Shown here: one piece after another, positions 11,636-25,600 of the stretch | How positions within the stretch are numbered: position 1 is the first letter of the stretch | Layout of the letters: the number at the start of each line of letters is the position of its first letter | Origin: Pieris napi | Lineage: Eukaryota > Arthropoda > Insecta > Lepidoptera > Pieridae | Reading direction: 5' to 3' | NCBI RefSeq assembly: GCF_905475465.1 | Contig: NC_062235.1 | Span: forward strand, 6,396,001-6,460,000 | DNA: 64,000 bases | Notes under the pieces: generated by a model | What the model was told of the DNA's origin: nothing | The model's database searches: none | Seen by the model: the letters and a program-made list of their open reading frames with translations, nothing else | Program-made: the position numbers and the translations under genes

Positions 11636-14600
11636 TTATTGTATTTTGTACACTCTGGTGCAGGTGACATCCTTGGCAGTCATAACCTGAAGACAAATTA
11701 GTTTTTTTTTTAAATATATTTGCAAAATAAGCGGTGGCCGCAACACACATTTTTCACGGAGACATTTAGATTGTCACTAATTAGGTAATTTGTGCTAAAT
11801 TTGGCTGTTATTTATTCATTTCATATATAGGTTACTAAAAATCACTATCGCGATTGTGGTATTAGGGAGCGTTCAAGTATTACGTAACGAATTTTAGGGG
11901 GGGGGGGTCATTTTCTAAAACGTTACGATGCGGGGCGGGGATTGAATTACACGTTATTGTTAATATTATTTTCGACTTACATAATAGTAACTGAACAGTC
12001 ACTAGGTGGTCACGAAACGTTTTACTATACTTGGGTACTGAAAAACGTAACGGCGATTTACATGGGGGAGGGGGGGTCAATAATCTCCAAAAATTGCGTT
12101 ACGTAATACTTGAACGTTCCCTTAGACATAGTTGGTTATTACTTAATATATATACCTACCTATGCTAAGTTTAAAACTTTTTCTTGGCAAGCCCTTACAA
12201 ACACTTTGATAGCGTTCGTAGAATATTACTCAATTTCTATAAACACATTAAGCAACCTTACCAAGGTCAACTAAAATCATTGGTCATACAGTTCTAAGCC
12301 AACTTACAGCTTTCATTTCTTCGGGCCCAAATTCCCTAAGGTAGGTGATCTCCACGCCATCTGCTGACTTCTGCACCTGTTTCAGGGTGTTGCCTTCGAA
12401 AGTACACGTTGTCTTAACCTGTAATTAAGGTAAAAATATTTAAATAATGCCAATAAGATATAATGCGCCATCTTGTGGATCCGTAGAGAATTAGTTTGTT
12501 TGCAAAAACTAATTAAAAGATGACGCTGCCGGGTTATAGAATATTCTCAAAGTTTTTAATTCAGGTACAGGATTAGTAGTTGTAAGACTGCAGTATAATG
12601 TACAAAATCTGACGTACGTATGTTTATGTTATCAAGTATTTTCCTTAGAAATCGGAACATTTATTTTGCCTGTGATTTGAATTTAATAATGCTATCCTAG
12701 CTCATTGAGATCTAATTAAAGCGTCGTAACCAAGTATAAAGTATAGTTCTAAGTGTAGATTATTTCTGAAAACTGATAACAATAGCGTACTTCTTAGTAT
12801 TTACTTATGCATGTTACGATTAGCTGTTACCAAGAATAGTTCGCGTCAGCCTGTTACATTATATGTCGAGGAATAAGTGAAATTGTATGAACGACCGCGA
12901 CGTGCTCATATATGTTCTATATATTTTTCGTTACGAACCTAAAAAGATTTACGTTTTAACGACTGAATAAAAGACGTCTACACATTTGTCTTATCAACAC
13001 TGTAATTCTCCTTTCGAATAGCATAGATCAAACACCTAACAAAGCCATAAAGTAATGATAACACCTTTTATTATTAAAAATCTATTGAATAAATAAACTC
13101 AATAAGTAAACATAAGAAGTAATTGACGTCAAATAAATTATTTAATTTAGTTTAAACGACGATAATATGTACCTGTAGGAAGATAAACATATCTTTATAG
13201 CCCGTCTATCATAAACAAATAAATGTCATTGAAATGTCCAAGTGCAATATTCATTGAACATTAAAAAAAAAAATTTTATATGATTGGACAATTCACACCA
13301 ATTGACCTAGTCCCATGCTAAGCTGGTGAAGCTTGTGTTATGGGTACTAGGCAACGGATATACATACATATTATAGATAGATAGACACATATAAATACAT
13401 ATTTAAACACCCAAGACCTAAGTACAACACCAAATGCTCATCACATCAATGTTTGTCTCAGCCAGGGATCGAACCCGGGACCGATGGATTCGCAGTCAGG
13501 GGTACTAACCACTAGGCCAATGAGCCGTGAAATTATATCTAGGTAATAAAATAAAAAGGCGTATTCAAAACGTTTGTATAATAATGTAGCGTTGACTAAC
13601 CAGGTTCAAGAAGGGAGTTCTAGATTCTGATGTTTATATATTGATTAAGTTTATATGGGAGATATGATGCTACGCATGCGTCGCACCTAGGTGTCCACAG
13701 GCATCGCCAGTTATCAAGTTTAATCTTAGGTTTAATCTAAATACCTACTTCAAATGACTTTGAAGTAATGCTTTCTAGTTTATAGCCACTATTACTACGG
13801 CAAAAAAAATCTAATTAATATAAGTTTTCTCATTGCACTGGTTGTATTACAGATACAAGTGTTAAATAAAATAAATGTTTCAGCTTAAGCGTTTTCTGTA
13901 CGGATTGCATATTTTAATATAGCAACACTTATTTTATAATGACCCTTGTGCTGTAATAATGCTTTAATTGTAATTAAATAATATGAATAGAAAACGGATG
14001 CCATGACTCACAAGTCTACCTATTGTAACTTGCATTGTTAAAAAAATAAAATTGTCCGTGGGAATTTACCTTTAAAACACTGAATTTTATTACAGAAACC
14101 TTTAGCGCTGTTATATATATTCCTGTAGTCTCGTTATATAAATCGCTGGACAAATAAATAATTTCCGCTGTGTCTTCCTATAATAGCGATAGAGATCTCG
14201 ACTTTAATATTTGTATATGTATAATTCAAGTTTTGTAAACGTTAAAATAAATAGTTCACTCCGTGCACCATGAATAAAGTGGGGAAACTATGTCCGGTAC
14301 ACAAATATCACTAACAAGTCTTTAAAAAAATTATAAATGCTTTATATCTGCCTAATAATAATAATTAAGTACCTTAGCACCATCAGCGCGCTCCTCATCG
14401 AATTCTTCCCCAGGTTTGAACTTCATCTCCGTGGTCTTAAAAGTGGATGAGGTCACCAGGACAAAGTTGTCACCATCCTTCTTCAATTCCACTGTTGGGG
14501 TGACAGCGTTCGCCGCTTTACGGGTGATCAGACCAACACCTGTAACAACAAATTGTACTATAACTTATAATCAAAGTAATTTACTATTGAAATCAACATC

Positions 14601-17600
14601 TGTGTAGAAAAATTGTTTGAAAGATATTTTCTTACTACAACCGTATATAATAATGAAACAAAAGCCATACGAGTAAAATTTCTTAGTTTTTCTCAACCTA
14701 AATAAATAATAAATAATCCAGTCGCGCTACAAACCTAATGGGTCTTGACATATGTATTTTTTCCGTTATCTTAAAAACAAAAAACAAGGAAATACAACCG
14801 CAAGGAAATACACTTGACTGTTTAAAAACTAGTCCTGTAGATAATACGTGTATTAGTAGGTATGTTATTTTATGTGTCATACAACTAGAAAAGGGACTCC
14901 TTTTAATAATATATTTTAAGGTTAGTTTTTTCTGTTATTTTTTTATTTGTAATATATTTGACAGTGCAATGCTTTGTCTCTATCTCAATAAAAGAAACAT
15001 ACTAGAATATAAAGAGTGAGAGTGAGAAGATTTACGCACCAAGCCTTTTCATGAACTCGTCAAAGTTCTCAGATGAGATAAGTTTATATTTCTTGCCTAA
15101 AGTTACTGTTAAATTTTTGTTTCCGTCTAGCGAAAGCATTTTAACGGGCCCAGGAAAGTCAGTTAACATACAATATGAATAGGGATGATGATTTTATTTC
15201 TTGTTCTTAGGGATAGCTTTCCTAGGTATTCTGTCAAATTAGACACGGTTATTGACAGGAATTTTCGACAAGCTTAGGCAGAAAAAAGCTTAAGTTTAAG
15301 AAACGAGTTTCCATATTATATTTTCTCAAAAAAAAAAAAAAGGATCTAAGTCATATGACCAAAAACCCCGAACGGAACCTATATAGTATGACATGCAGCA
15401 AGGCATATTACTCCAATTAAATTAGAAAAATTAAACCTTCGTGACAAACCAAAAATAAATGTAATAATCATTGATCTGAAAATCCTTTTATCTTAAATAA
15501 AATGTCCTCTATTTTACTTTTAAACCTCACTAATTTGAAGAATTCAACAACGAATGATTGTTAGAAAAACCAAGTTGGTCCAGGCGTCTTCTTTCAAAGA
15601 CGAAACATTAACATTTTCGAAAGAATTGAGAATCCATTTGAAGACATCTAGTGAATAAAACCATTTCATAAGTGTTATTAATTTCACTATGTTAGTCCAA
15701 AGTAATATTCCTCCTACGTACCACTTATATTGTGAAGTTCCGTTGGGACTAACTACCGCATTCCTTAGGATGCCTTACGTATAACGTCTCAAGAGAGAAT
15801 TAAAGTAAGCATTTGTGGTGAATGCCTGAATGCGAATTGCTATACCGGTTCACAAACCGGTAGCCTCCTAAGTCCTGAGGGACCAAGCGATGTGGAAATA
15901 ATATTGCGGTGAGCGATTAAATTTTTTGTCAGAGCTGGGTCTTGTTAGCGTCTTTATATGTTAGCTCAATACAAATCTTGTTCATCGTTTACGGTATAGT
16001 AGTATAACCTCAAATATTCTAGAATATTTCGTTATCGTAACAAAACGTTATGTGATTAATAAAACCTCTACCAAGTTTATTAAAAAGGACCATTTTGTTA
16101 TACCGTACACTGTTTAATTAAATCGATGTTTTGCGATTTTCGTCGAAAAATCAAACGTTACGGGTTAACGGTTTTTTAAATATATTAAAAATATTTTAGT
16201 ACGCACAAAGCTTGTAAAGTTTAACGAAAATATCGCAATATGCTTTACCGAAATCATTTTATATAAATATATAATTAATAACATAATTTTGAAAAAATTA
16301 TATATAAAAACTATGCATCTGAAGCTGGGATACTAAACATTCCGTGACGTAGTTTGTACAGCCTCATTGATGTGTCCCATACCAGATGAATCAATATAAA
16401 ATCGCGGCATCCGATTGGCTGAAATGTGGGCGCGGCGCGTTCCTATTGGTCACACCAACGTGGTGCCACTTCAAGGTCAATAACCTATAAATTGGTATAA
16501 TTTTTCAATTGAAAGTCCATTACTATTGAAGTTTTGTTATATAATAAATCTGCCTTTGAATATCTTGATATGACAGTTTCATAAAACACGCTTTTAACAA
16601 ATTGAATAATGGTGGTTATTAGGGGTTTTATTACGATTGACTGATGCGTATGCGGGATATGTGAATTGAACTTCATCAATGCATTGTATCAATTGTATGT
16701 AATATAAATATTTTAGTCGATATTCACAAGGCCGAAGAAAAATCTATAAAACGTGTATTGATCACACATTAGGTACGTTAAATTATGGCGTGATAGTATT
16801 TTTTGACGTTCATAAGTGTACATTTTGTTACCTATATGAATAAATGATTTTTGAATATTAAAAGCTTAAGCTTAATCTTAAGATTGAAAGTGCTCGGAAT
16901 TTGGTTCATTCTCAACCTTTCAATGAACAGTGTTGGTTAAGTGACTCATCCCTGAGGTCGTAGGTTCGGACCCCGTACACCAATGGGTTTTTCCTGCTTT
17001 ACCACTCGTATGGTAAAGGAAAATCGTGAAAAAACCGCCATGTCTTAATAGGCCTAAAATATCGATGGCCTACTAGAATTTTTTTTTATCTCGAATGATA
17101 TATTACAGGCCGCACCAAGGGTTGAACTGGTTTTTTTTAAACCTTTCTATTACCATCGGAAGACAAGAGAAGCTTCATTTTTAGTTGTAATATTTTTTAA
17201 ATGAATGTATAATAATTCCTTTATAAATGATAATTTAAATGAGACCTCCTTTCAGCCTCACCCGCTAACCCCTTTTTAATATATTTGCGGCCTGAAAATA
17301 ATTTGTCCTAATATTACACGTCGCAGTTAGTGACAACTATATTTTGGGTGATATCATTAAGAGACATATAGCTATATTAACGGGTAAACTATAAACAATT
17401 TGCAATTAGCAACAAATTGTTATCTATAAATACATATTGGCCACGGTCGAGTGTAACAATGAATTGTGGACATTGATCTTCGATGAAATAAACATGAATA
17501 TTGAATTGAATTTAAATATAGACACTTTGGACTTCATCAAAAACATTCTTACTTTTGATGAGAGTCCGGTGTTTTAATCTTACTTAGATAATGCTAGAAC

Positions 17601-20600
17601 TGAATTAAAAGATTTCTTTAAATAAAATATTCGCTTTATAAACCGCCAATCAATATCAAAATTCAAATAAGAATCGTAATCTTTCAAACATAATTTCTTG
17701 TTCGAATATTGAATGACCCTCTGTAAGAATCTGTCATTTCGCCATAAATAAAATTAAAAAAGAAATTTTTTGAATTTGGAATTGAATTGAAAACTTTGCA
17801 TATCTATATCGACCTTTGCACTTGCATAGTGAGTCAGAGTCGTAGGTAGACCGGACACACATACATCCTACATTCTCAACAAACCGTCTTATTGACTGAA
17901 TTGATGCTGATTGGCGTCCATTTGCGGACAATTGTGAAGGGAACCAATGGGGCACCAGCGCGTCGGGATATTCTCATGCTATTCTAATTAAATGGTACCC
18001 GCTTTGAGCTTTTATTCCACCCGCTTGTCAAGTGATGACTGATGAATTGACCGTTTAATATGAAGAATATTGTATGGTACAATTGAACATAAAATCGATA
18101 ATTACGTCTTAAATTTGTGTTAAAAAATAGTGCTTTTACAATATTTGTTCAGTTATACTTGTATATAAATAACTTTCACGCAGACACTTTCCAAAGAAAA
18201 TGTTATATATAGCACTAACCACAAACAATATCTAGGGCAAGTTATGGTAATGACAATAGAAAGTTTAACCCTAATTAAGTTCATGCTTAATTTTTTTAAT
18301 ATTATTACTTATTTTTAACATCCGTTTTTGTATTAAATCATCTAAGATAAGCTTCAATGACTATGTTATAAAGACATCAACAGGTTTTAAGGATTTGATG
18401 CACTTAGATATGAGATAATTCTTGAGTTATCAATCGTAAATCAACACTATATTGATATCAGACGATTTGCTGATATTTATATCTAGTTTGAACATTGGCT
18501 TTGAGACTGAAGTCCAAATTCTAAGTGTTCCAAATCAGATCATAAATTTTTGATTAATATATTGGCAAACCGTGAATTTATTTTAATACATTTAGAAATA
18601 ACAATTACAAGCTCTTACTTTTTGTCGCATAAAAAGTCTATTTATATGCGATGTTTCTTATTTTTAAACCGTCTAAGGATGTCCGTCCATCGTTTTTTAG
18701 GGTCCGTTTATCAAATGTGTTCTAAGAAAATAAATTATGATTTGCATACCGGTCTAAAACTTTGTTCGTTTTTGAATGTACGATAAAATCAAGAAAAGAA
18801 CCTTCGATTTTTATTATCTGCTAATACATACTGCTCTTAACATTACTTTCTGTAAAAACAGATTTTCTATAGCATAACGTACGATTACGACTGCCTTCAA
18901 GCGCATTAATCGAAAATATTAAGAAAAATTATTTAATAAAGATGACATGTATTTAAAACTAAAAGTTAGATATTTTTTTTTATTCTGTCTTTCTTTGCGT
19001 ATATGCCATTCACAAAAGAGTTTGGTTGTGTTTTGATTTGTTCTGTCCCCTCAAACGGCAGGTGGCACCTGCCCCAATGTGCCTACTAATACTATGTTTG
19101 TTTCATTTATATTTTGTTTTCAATCAAGACTGTATCGGCCCCCTGTGCCCAGTAACTTCACAATATGCAAGCGGATTCGGGCGGCTAATATCTTTATTTT
19201 AAAACTCTGTAATCTTAAATTTCTAACTTCAATTTTCCAATAGGTAAAGATTTTTTGCTATTGTGATTAAACGTCCTATAAAATAACAAATTCAAGGTAT
19301 GTATAAAACATTACGTAAGAAATATTTTAATTATTATTATTAAAATTGAGGTCGAAATATTCTATTCTCATTGCCAAATGGTCTATTAATTTATTATATT
19401 ATACAAGTTAATCGGTGGAAATCGCTGCTGCTGTAGGTATTTGTTATTTAGTACTCGCTCTTTTGATCGCAGTGTAAACATAATTCAACAGAAAGAGAGA
19501 GAAAAGAGTATTTTACACTGATATATTTTGTATTAATAAGGGGTATAGATTATAGGAGAAAGTATCTTCGTAGCTTTATAAAGCATAAAAGATTTACGGT
19601 AACGATTCAGTCACTAAGAAATATTGAATTTTTATCAAAATTAGCCCCCTCTGTTATCAAAAACAATGTCAATGTTGCATTTAAAATGAAGAACTAATAT
19701 AAAACGATAATATAGGCATCTTGCGGTATATTCAATGCAAGCTTTTAGAAATACACCAGCATTGAATTTCCTAGACAGATCACATTTTGTTTCCATCACA
19801 GGTTTTGCATCTGAGTCATCTCCTGAGGTATTTAGCTCTTATCAAGGTTAATGTAAGTCATACGATTGATCCTATTACGTATAATCTAAATTATAAGAAT
19901 CAAGAGCTTTATCATTAATATTGAGGGTGTATAAACCGATGCTTCTGGAAAAACAGCGAAATAAAATTAAATACATTTTATACAAATACATGCTAAATGA
20001 ACATACGCACTAAAATTTAGGATTAACACATATTTATTATCTCAGAATTGAGAACATGTGAAAATATAATGTTTATTCGTTGATATGATTAGAAATAACT
20101 TTTGGGTGAGCAATATCAAAGCTGATAAGACTTGCAATTCTCAGAAATGCCATCATCATAACGAAATAAAAGATTCGTTGAGCTGCTATCGACATTAAAA
20201 CAATGACGCAGTATATGTTTTTATCGAGTTCTTATGAATGCACATTATTTACCATCATAAGTGCGTAAGGCGGTTATAAGATAACGATTTCATACTTTTT
20301 ATAATCCTGTCCAGCCAATGTCCAGTAACTGTTCAAAGGTAACATTTTATATAATTCTACCTTCGTTGTAGCCTGCGTATTTTGTACCTGCGATGTAATC
20401 TAAAATTACGAATATGTATAGAATAGGGAAATGTACCTACCGTGTTTGGTGCCGATTTTTTTTATACCTTCATCCAATTTTTGCGAAATACTTTAGTTAT
20501 TTTTTTTTAATTTCGGGATCAAATTAATAGCACCTATACGTTTTATAGCACAATTTCGAGTGAAAATTAAAATTTCAGTACTTTTTCTACCTACGTGTAT

Positions 20601-21634
20601 ATTTGTGTAGTTAAAGTTTAAACTGAATTGAACATAAAAAAAAGCATTTTTATTAATGCACATTCTAGATCGTTTGGTCTTTGGATAGACTGAGTTAAGA
20701 ATTAAAAATTCAATAGGTTAAAATTTGCGGTAAGTATAGAATGCAGTCTTTACAATTACATATTATGTTGCGACGCCTCTGACTTTCAGTAAAGTAACTA
20801 TCATTTTCCTTAATATTAATTGACTGCAGACGTAATAATTATACCTACAAGTATATCATCGTGAAACCAATTTCGAATAGACGCATACCAATTTTACAAA
20901 ATCTTTATTTGATGTGTAATTTTGTTGATCGAATAATAAATTAGAATTTACCTAACATTCAAATTTTTCCATTTTTACATCTAATCTTATTAATATACGT
21001 ATTTGAATTATTCCTACTAGATATTACAAATCAGGAATTAACTATCGTAAAATTACAATTGGAATCATTAAATTTAATAAATTCACTGTACATGTACGAG
21101 CGGGTCAGAAATGGGAAACGTATCTACTTAAATCTTTTACGAATATAAAGCCTACTTATAGACTACCACCATAAAGTATGCCCACTTAATTAAGTCTTAT
21201 TAGGAGACATAGTTACATAAAAATATTATATTAGTGTATATAATTTTTGTTTTTTAAGAATTTAAAAGTAATGTACCGTTTATTATTAGGAAAAACAGGT
21301 ACCTCCCTTTAACTTCGAAAGCACGTTGCCATTCGGTAGTAAACGTACCTCATATAATGACTACTATAATATATAGATTTAAATATAGACTTCCTAATTT
21401 ACATTTGAGCATAAGATTGCTATTTTACATAAATTGTTTGCACTACTTCCGAAAAAAAAACCAAAAAAAAAACATCGCGTGCAATAACGGGTAAAAGCCG
21501 GCCGGCGTCTATTTGTGATCAATTATTACAAAATATACCGTAAGAACGTGTTTAAATTACTCACCAATCGTCTTCAGAAAATCATCGAAGTTCTCTGAAG
21601 AGACCATTTTGTATTTCTTGTCTACAAACTCCAT
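11636..21634 (-). CDS. Cellular retinoic-acid/fatty-acid-binding protein, alternative first exons
   Basis: Small cytosolic lipocalin-fold carrier of hydrophobic ligands. Common exons (minus): 14539-14373, 12418-12308 and 11686-11636. First exon 1a, 21634-21565, begins MEFVDKKYKMVSSENFDDFL; first exon 1b, 15139-15040, begins MLSLDGNKNLTV and contains GKKYKLISSENFDEFM. Both end in phase 1 and splice to the same exon (GVGLITRKAANAVTPTVEL). The 1a form is 132 aa, matching the length I recall for the Manduca CRABP; 1b gives 142 aa. The C-terminal CTRVYKIQ holds the R-x-Y carboxylate-binding pair of the family. The four-exon layout is typical of FABPs. The two first exons encode the first strand and helix, so ligand portal or expression may differ. 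An AATAAA lies at 11443-11448 (minus). Confidence 0.93.
11865..12121. mobile_element. MITE with perfect GTTCAAGTATTACGTAACG-type TIRs, TTA TSD
   Basis: A 257-bp element. The left end is GGGAGCGTTCAAGTATTACG and the right end is its inverted copy with one change; TTA flanks both sides (11862-11864 and 12122-12124). The interior has two runs of G on the plus strand. It lies in the last intron of the fatty-acid-binding protein gene. No coding capacity. Confidence 0.82.
13276..13529 (-). mobile_element. tRNA-derived SINE
   Basis: On the minus strand the element starts near 13528 with an A-box-like TGGCCTAGTGG, then a B box GGGTTCGATCCC about 35 nt later, the internal RNA polymerase III promoter of tRNA-derived SINEs. 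The body runs leftwards to a poly-T-flanked end near 13276. This repeat is familiar from many lepidopteran genomes. It lies in an intron of the fatty-acid-binding protein gene. Confidence 0.8.
16360..16495 (-). promoter_or_regulatory. Candidate promoter upstream of FABP exon 1b
   Basis: Read on the minus strand this GC-rich island has, in order, TGACCTTGAA (reverse complement of the TCAAGGTCA monomer site used by FTZ-F1-class nuclear receptors), two CCAAT boxes (ACCAATAGG, GCCAATCGG) around GCGCCGCGCCCAC, then a TATA-like TTTTATATTG. The order fits a minus-strand core promoter starting near 16370, about 1.2 kb upstream of exon 1b. Function is inferred from motif order only. Confidence 0.45.
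16795..16856 (+). mobile_element. LINE 3' tail
   Basis: Contains GACGTTCATAAGTGTACATT and the tail TATATGAATAAATGATTT. The same tail occurs at about 45.66 and 46.68 kb and, inverted, at about 59.8 kb, so it is the 3' end of one non-LTR family. Confidence 0.6.
16930..17150 (+). mobile_element. tRNA-derived SINE fragment
   Basis: TGGTTAAGTGAC (A-box like) is followed by GTAGGTTCGGACCCC (B-box like) and then sequence resembling the body of a common lepidopteran SINE, ending in a T-rich run. Diverged. Confidence 0.6.
17160..21560. other. Long FABP intron, no recognisable gene
   Basis: AT-rich sequence between the two alternative first exons. I see only short chance ORFs, homopolymer runs and no clear transposon ends. 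It may hold regulatory sites for exon 1a or 1b, but none stands out. Confidence 0.4.
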
Positions 21635-22671
21635 TTTAGATTTAAGTTTAAAACTGTAACTTTGATAATGAAGCAACCTATACCGACGCTCGTTGAAACG
21701 AGAATGAAGAATATCTGCGAGACGCGATGAAATAAATTGCTGGAGGCGGAGTTACGATTGAGGGAATGAATTAGAATAATCATTCAGAACGAACCAATGA
21801 ACTCTTCCTCTTGAACGAATACGGTTTCATTCAGTCAGTGGATTAAAATTCCTTAAAAAAACTGAAAAAGAATATGTTCATAATAAAGTTATATAAAATA
21901 GGTAATGTTGGTCAAAATTGGATCTTAACGCCTGCGCCAGTCAGCTGATGGCTAAAATTAAACTGTATTATTCACAAATAAAAGGAGGTCAGCGTAATGA
22001 TCAAATGACTCGAGCTGGTCAGTGATCATCTAAATAGCAAAATCTCGATTATTATGTGTCGCAGGCTAACCTAAATCGCACACAATGGCTTCTAGTATAG
22101 AAACTTATAATTTTTAATTTAATAAGTTTTATATCGTGCTTTCGTTAGGGACTTGAGACAAATTCACTTTTCGATTCACGTGACCCACTAACGTCAAACA
22201 AATATGTATGAAAATAGTCATGTGACAAAGCGACAGCTTCACCATTCCCATACAAGTTTGGTTAGCTTTAAAATCACAGCTTACTACTTAAACCTTGACT
22301 TGACTGATAACCTTGGCTCTACTCTTAGTGGAAGAATGACAGTGACAGAATACAGATGCAAAGTGGAAATTGGCGGAAATTTGTAATTATTTATTTTGTA
22401 ATAATAAAATTTTTATATAAATATTACGAAGAAGAATAGTTATTAATAGAAAATAAAGAAATATTGTATCCAATAATAACTTTGATATAAAATTTAAAAA
22501 TAAGAACCAATTATATTTTTAAATTACTTATGCTCAATTTTCAAAGTTAAGTCATTACTTAAGAGTACCTAATGAGATTTATTGAATTTTTTCTAGGTAG
22601 TAGTCCGATGATTACACAACAAAATTTTAAGTGAAATATGTATTGTATGAAATGTATACAACAATAAAAAG

Positions 22672-25600
22672 ATGAATGGTAGTGATATTAGTGAATATTT
22701 GCCATCGCTTCTAAATCCCCGTTCGATAAAGAAATCTTGTAATTTAAATCTTACTCAGGTTTGTATACATACATCTCGATACCTTCTACTATAGTATTAA
22801 ATAAAATAAAATCTGCAAATTTGTTCAATAGTATAATGCTATCACCAAGGCTTTTACCCCACCTTAAAGACTTTAGTTTGGAGTTTACGTTCAAGACAAA
22901 ATTTACTTGTCAAAACTAACAACTACTCTAATAGCACTGTAACTACATACACATTGTTAAAAAAAATTTTTTTTAGCCAGAAGTAATGTATTTCAGAATT
23001 CTACACTAAGTCGCACCTCATTATCACTGAAAAGATTTAATGTTGGAACCAAGCATAAAGAAAACCGAAAGAAGGTATTATTATATTTTATATGGTGTCT
23101 TTGATTACTCTTTCATTTTACTATATTAAGCTTTCCTATTCAAGTTGTCTAATATTTTTTTCTTATTCTGTGACTTATAGCAAAACAAAGCTGTCTCATC
23201 TACACCAATAATCTAGTCTAACCACTGAGCTTACTGTACATTTCTTCCTTATAACACTATTTCGGTTTATATTGTAGCTTGTTAAGATGTAGTAACACTT
23301 ATTTCATGTTATGGTTTGCAGGACAAAGAAAATGTGATACTTAAATGCAATATAACAACTCAAAGTATAGCAAATAAACAAAATCTTAGTTTTTCTATTA
23401 TAGAAGATTTAAACTGTACTAAAGATTCAACTACAGAATTAAGTTGCGATGACACATTATATGATATAACAAATAATTTACACACAACTGCTTATAGTAA
23501 ACTTAAGAATATCAATAATAATTATTCTAAAATGACTACAAAAGACATTATTGAAGTTTTTAAATGTGAAAAAGGGATAGCCACAGACAAATCAAAACAA
23601 TTAAAAAGATCAGCAGTTTCTGACAACATAGAAAAGAAAAAAGCAAAATTGTCACCTCCAGCCATAGAAGAAAATAAAATTCTTATTTTGAACACAAGTG
23701 ATAGAAAAAAACTGTCAGATGTCATAGTTCAGCCAACAAATTATAAATTGATTAAAGAGAAAATTAAAGAGAGAAATAAACTTGTAGCTGCTACGAGGAA
23801 CTCTCTTAAATCTTATGGACTGAGGAATGGGAATAATCTAAAACAACAGTGTATCAATTCATATTTTAGTTGTCGGTCAAAAGTGTCGGATGTGGCGTCA
23901 GATAAAAAGAATGGTGCAAATTTAACAAGGCAGAAAATTGCACATAATGCGTCGCATGACATGAGTAAGAATTTGTGTATCACTGCGACGAGACAAGATG
24001 TTGCCCAGCCGAGTAAAAAGAAGAATGAAATTGTCAAGACACCAAGGAAACTTTCACATAGGTCCATGTCTCCTCGAATGGAGACAAGAGAAGATCTCCA
24101 ACCGCCTAAATTAAAGAATGAGAGGGTTGGGTCCTATTCACCGAGAAAAGTTGTTGAGTCTATACAGTTCAATTTACCAACAAAGTCAAGATCAAATAAA
24201 ACATCAACTGTCACCAAAGTTATACCACACTATAAAATTGTAGCAGGTGAAATATTTTAGTTGATACACATTAATCCTATATATTTAAGAATTGCTCTGC
24301 TTCTGTACCTTACTACTAAGCATTTAACGCATATAAATGGGTTCAATTCCCGGTGAAACAATACTTTCGAATTGCTGGAAACACAAGACATTTGGATTGT
24401 TACGGGGCTTATGAAACTACCCTCTTTAACGCTTTTTAGCCTTGACTCAGTCTTTTCTCTGTATTCAAAGTGTATGTAAAGTTAATCTTGAGCACTCGCA
24501 ATATAGATAAAATATTTTGGTTTTTAAATTAGTTTGGCCTAAGACTTCAATACTAGTTAAATTAGCTCGAAGACTATGAGAAATTAAAAAAACATTTGAG
24601 AACGGTGATATGTACTTTCAGTAATACAGTCAAATATAATATTACAAATATAATTTTATTATACAATTTACGCTATATTGTATAATAAATCGGCATTAAA
24701 ATTAGCGTTATTAGCGCAATAGATATAAAATAAATAGGATATAATATGACCTTATTTTTAGTAATATTATTTTCAGGGACACATTTTGCAGTCGACGCAT
24801 TTTGTTACGGCGAGATCGCGAATGTGAAACATTATTTCTTAACTCATTTTCATTCTGATCACTATTCGGGGCTAAAAAAAAGCTTTAACAAAATGCTGTT
24901 TTGTTCGAAAATTACAGGTAAGTTTATTTAATTTTAAATAATAATAACCCTTCGTACAGTATTGAAAAAATATTTTTTTTGTATGGAAAACTTTAAGAGC
25001 GCTCCGTGGCCGAATTTGAATAGCAAAACATGTTGCTAAGCGTAAAACTCGAACATAGCTGGACCAATTCGTGTATTTTTTATATATTCCTTAAAGTGTG
25101 AAAGATTTTTCGAGAGAATTTCGGGAAAACTTACAAAACCAGATTTCTTTGTCGTAGGCTAAGTAAAAAAAATTGAGGTGAAACAAAGTTCGTAAATAAC
25201 CGCTAGGCAAATGTAGAGTGTATGAAAAAAATCCATAATTTTGAAGGTTATGGCCTCAACTTAATAATTATTATACAACTTATAATTAATAAGAAAAATT
25301 TTTCCTTTAAATGTCTGTTCAATGTTAATATTGGAGGACATATAAGTAAAAAAAAAATTGAATTTTTAGTTTCCGTCTGCGGTACTCGCCTCGCATTTAA
25401 TATTACCATTAGTAGAAAATAAAATTACTCCCAAGTTTATTTATTTTGAATTTAAATAAAACTGGCTTGTGTAGGTTTGATTATTATGATCTGCGAAATT
25501 TAGTTCGCACGTATTATTATTGAAAACCACCCACTAAATTTTTCCGCGGGAAAATTAGCTTATACCTGCGGGTAGGGTGCTATCTGTAACAAAATTCATC

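Noticed and set aside
13440..13529. tRNA gene
   Set aside because: A and B boxes are present but no cloverleaf can be drawn and the body is that of a SINE.
15843..15862. Palindrome around ACCGGTT...AACCGGT
   Set aside because: A short inverted repeat with no TSD, ORF or motif context; expected by chance in a window this size.
22204..22386. 60-codon frame upstream of SNM1
   Set aside because: No splice link in frame to SNM1 exon 1 and no family resemblance; more likely promoter or leader DNA.
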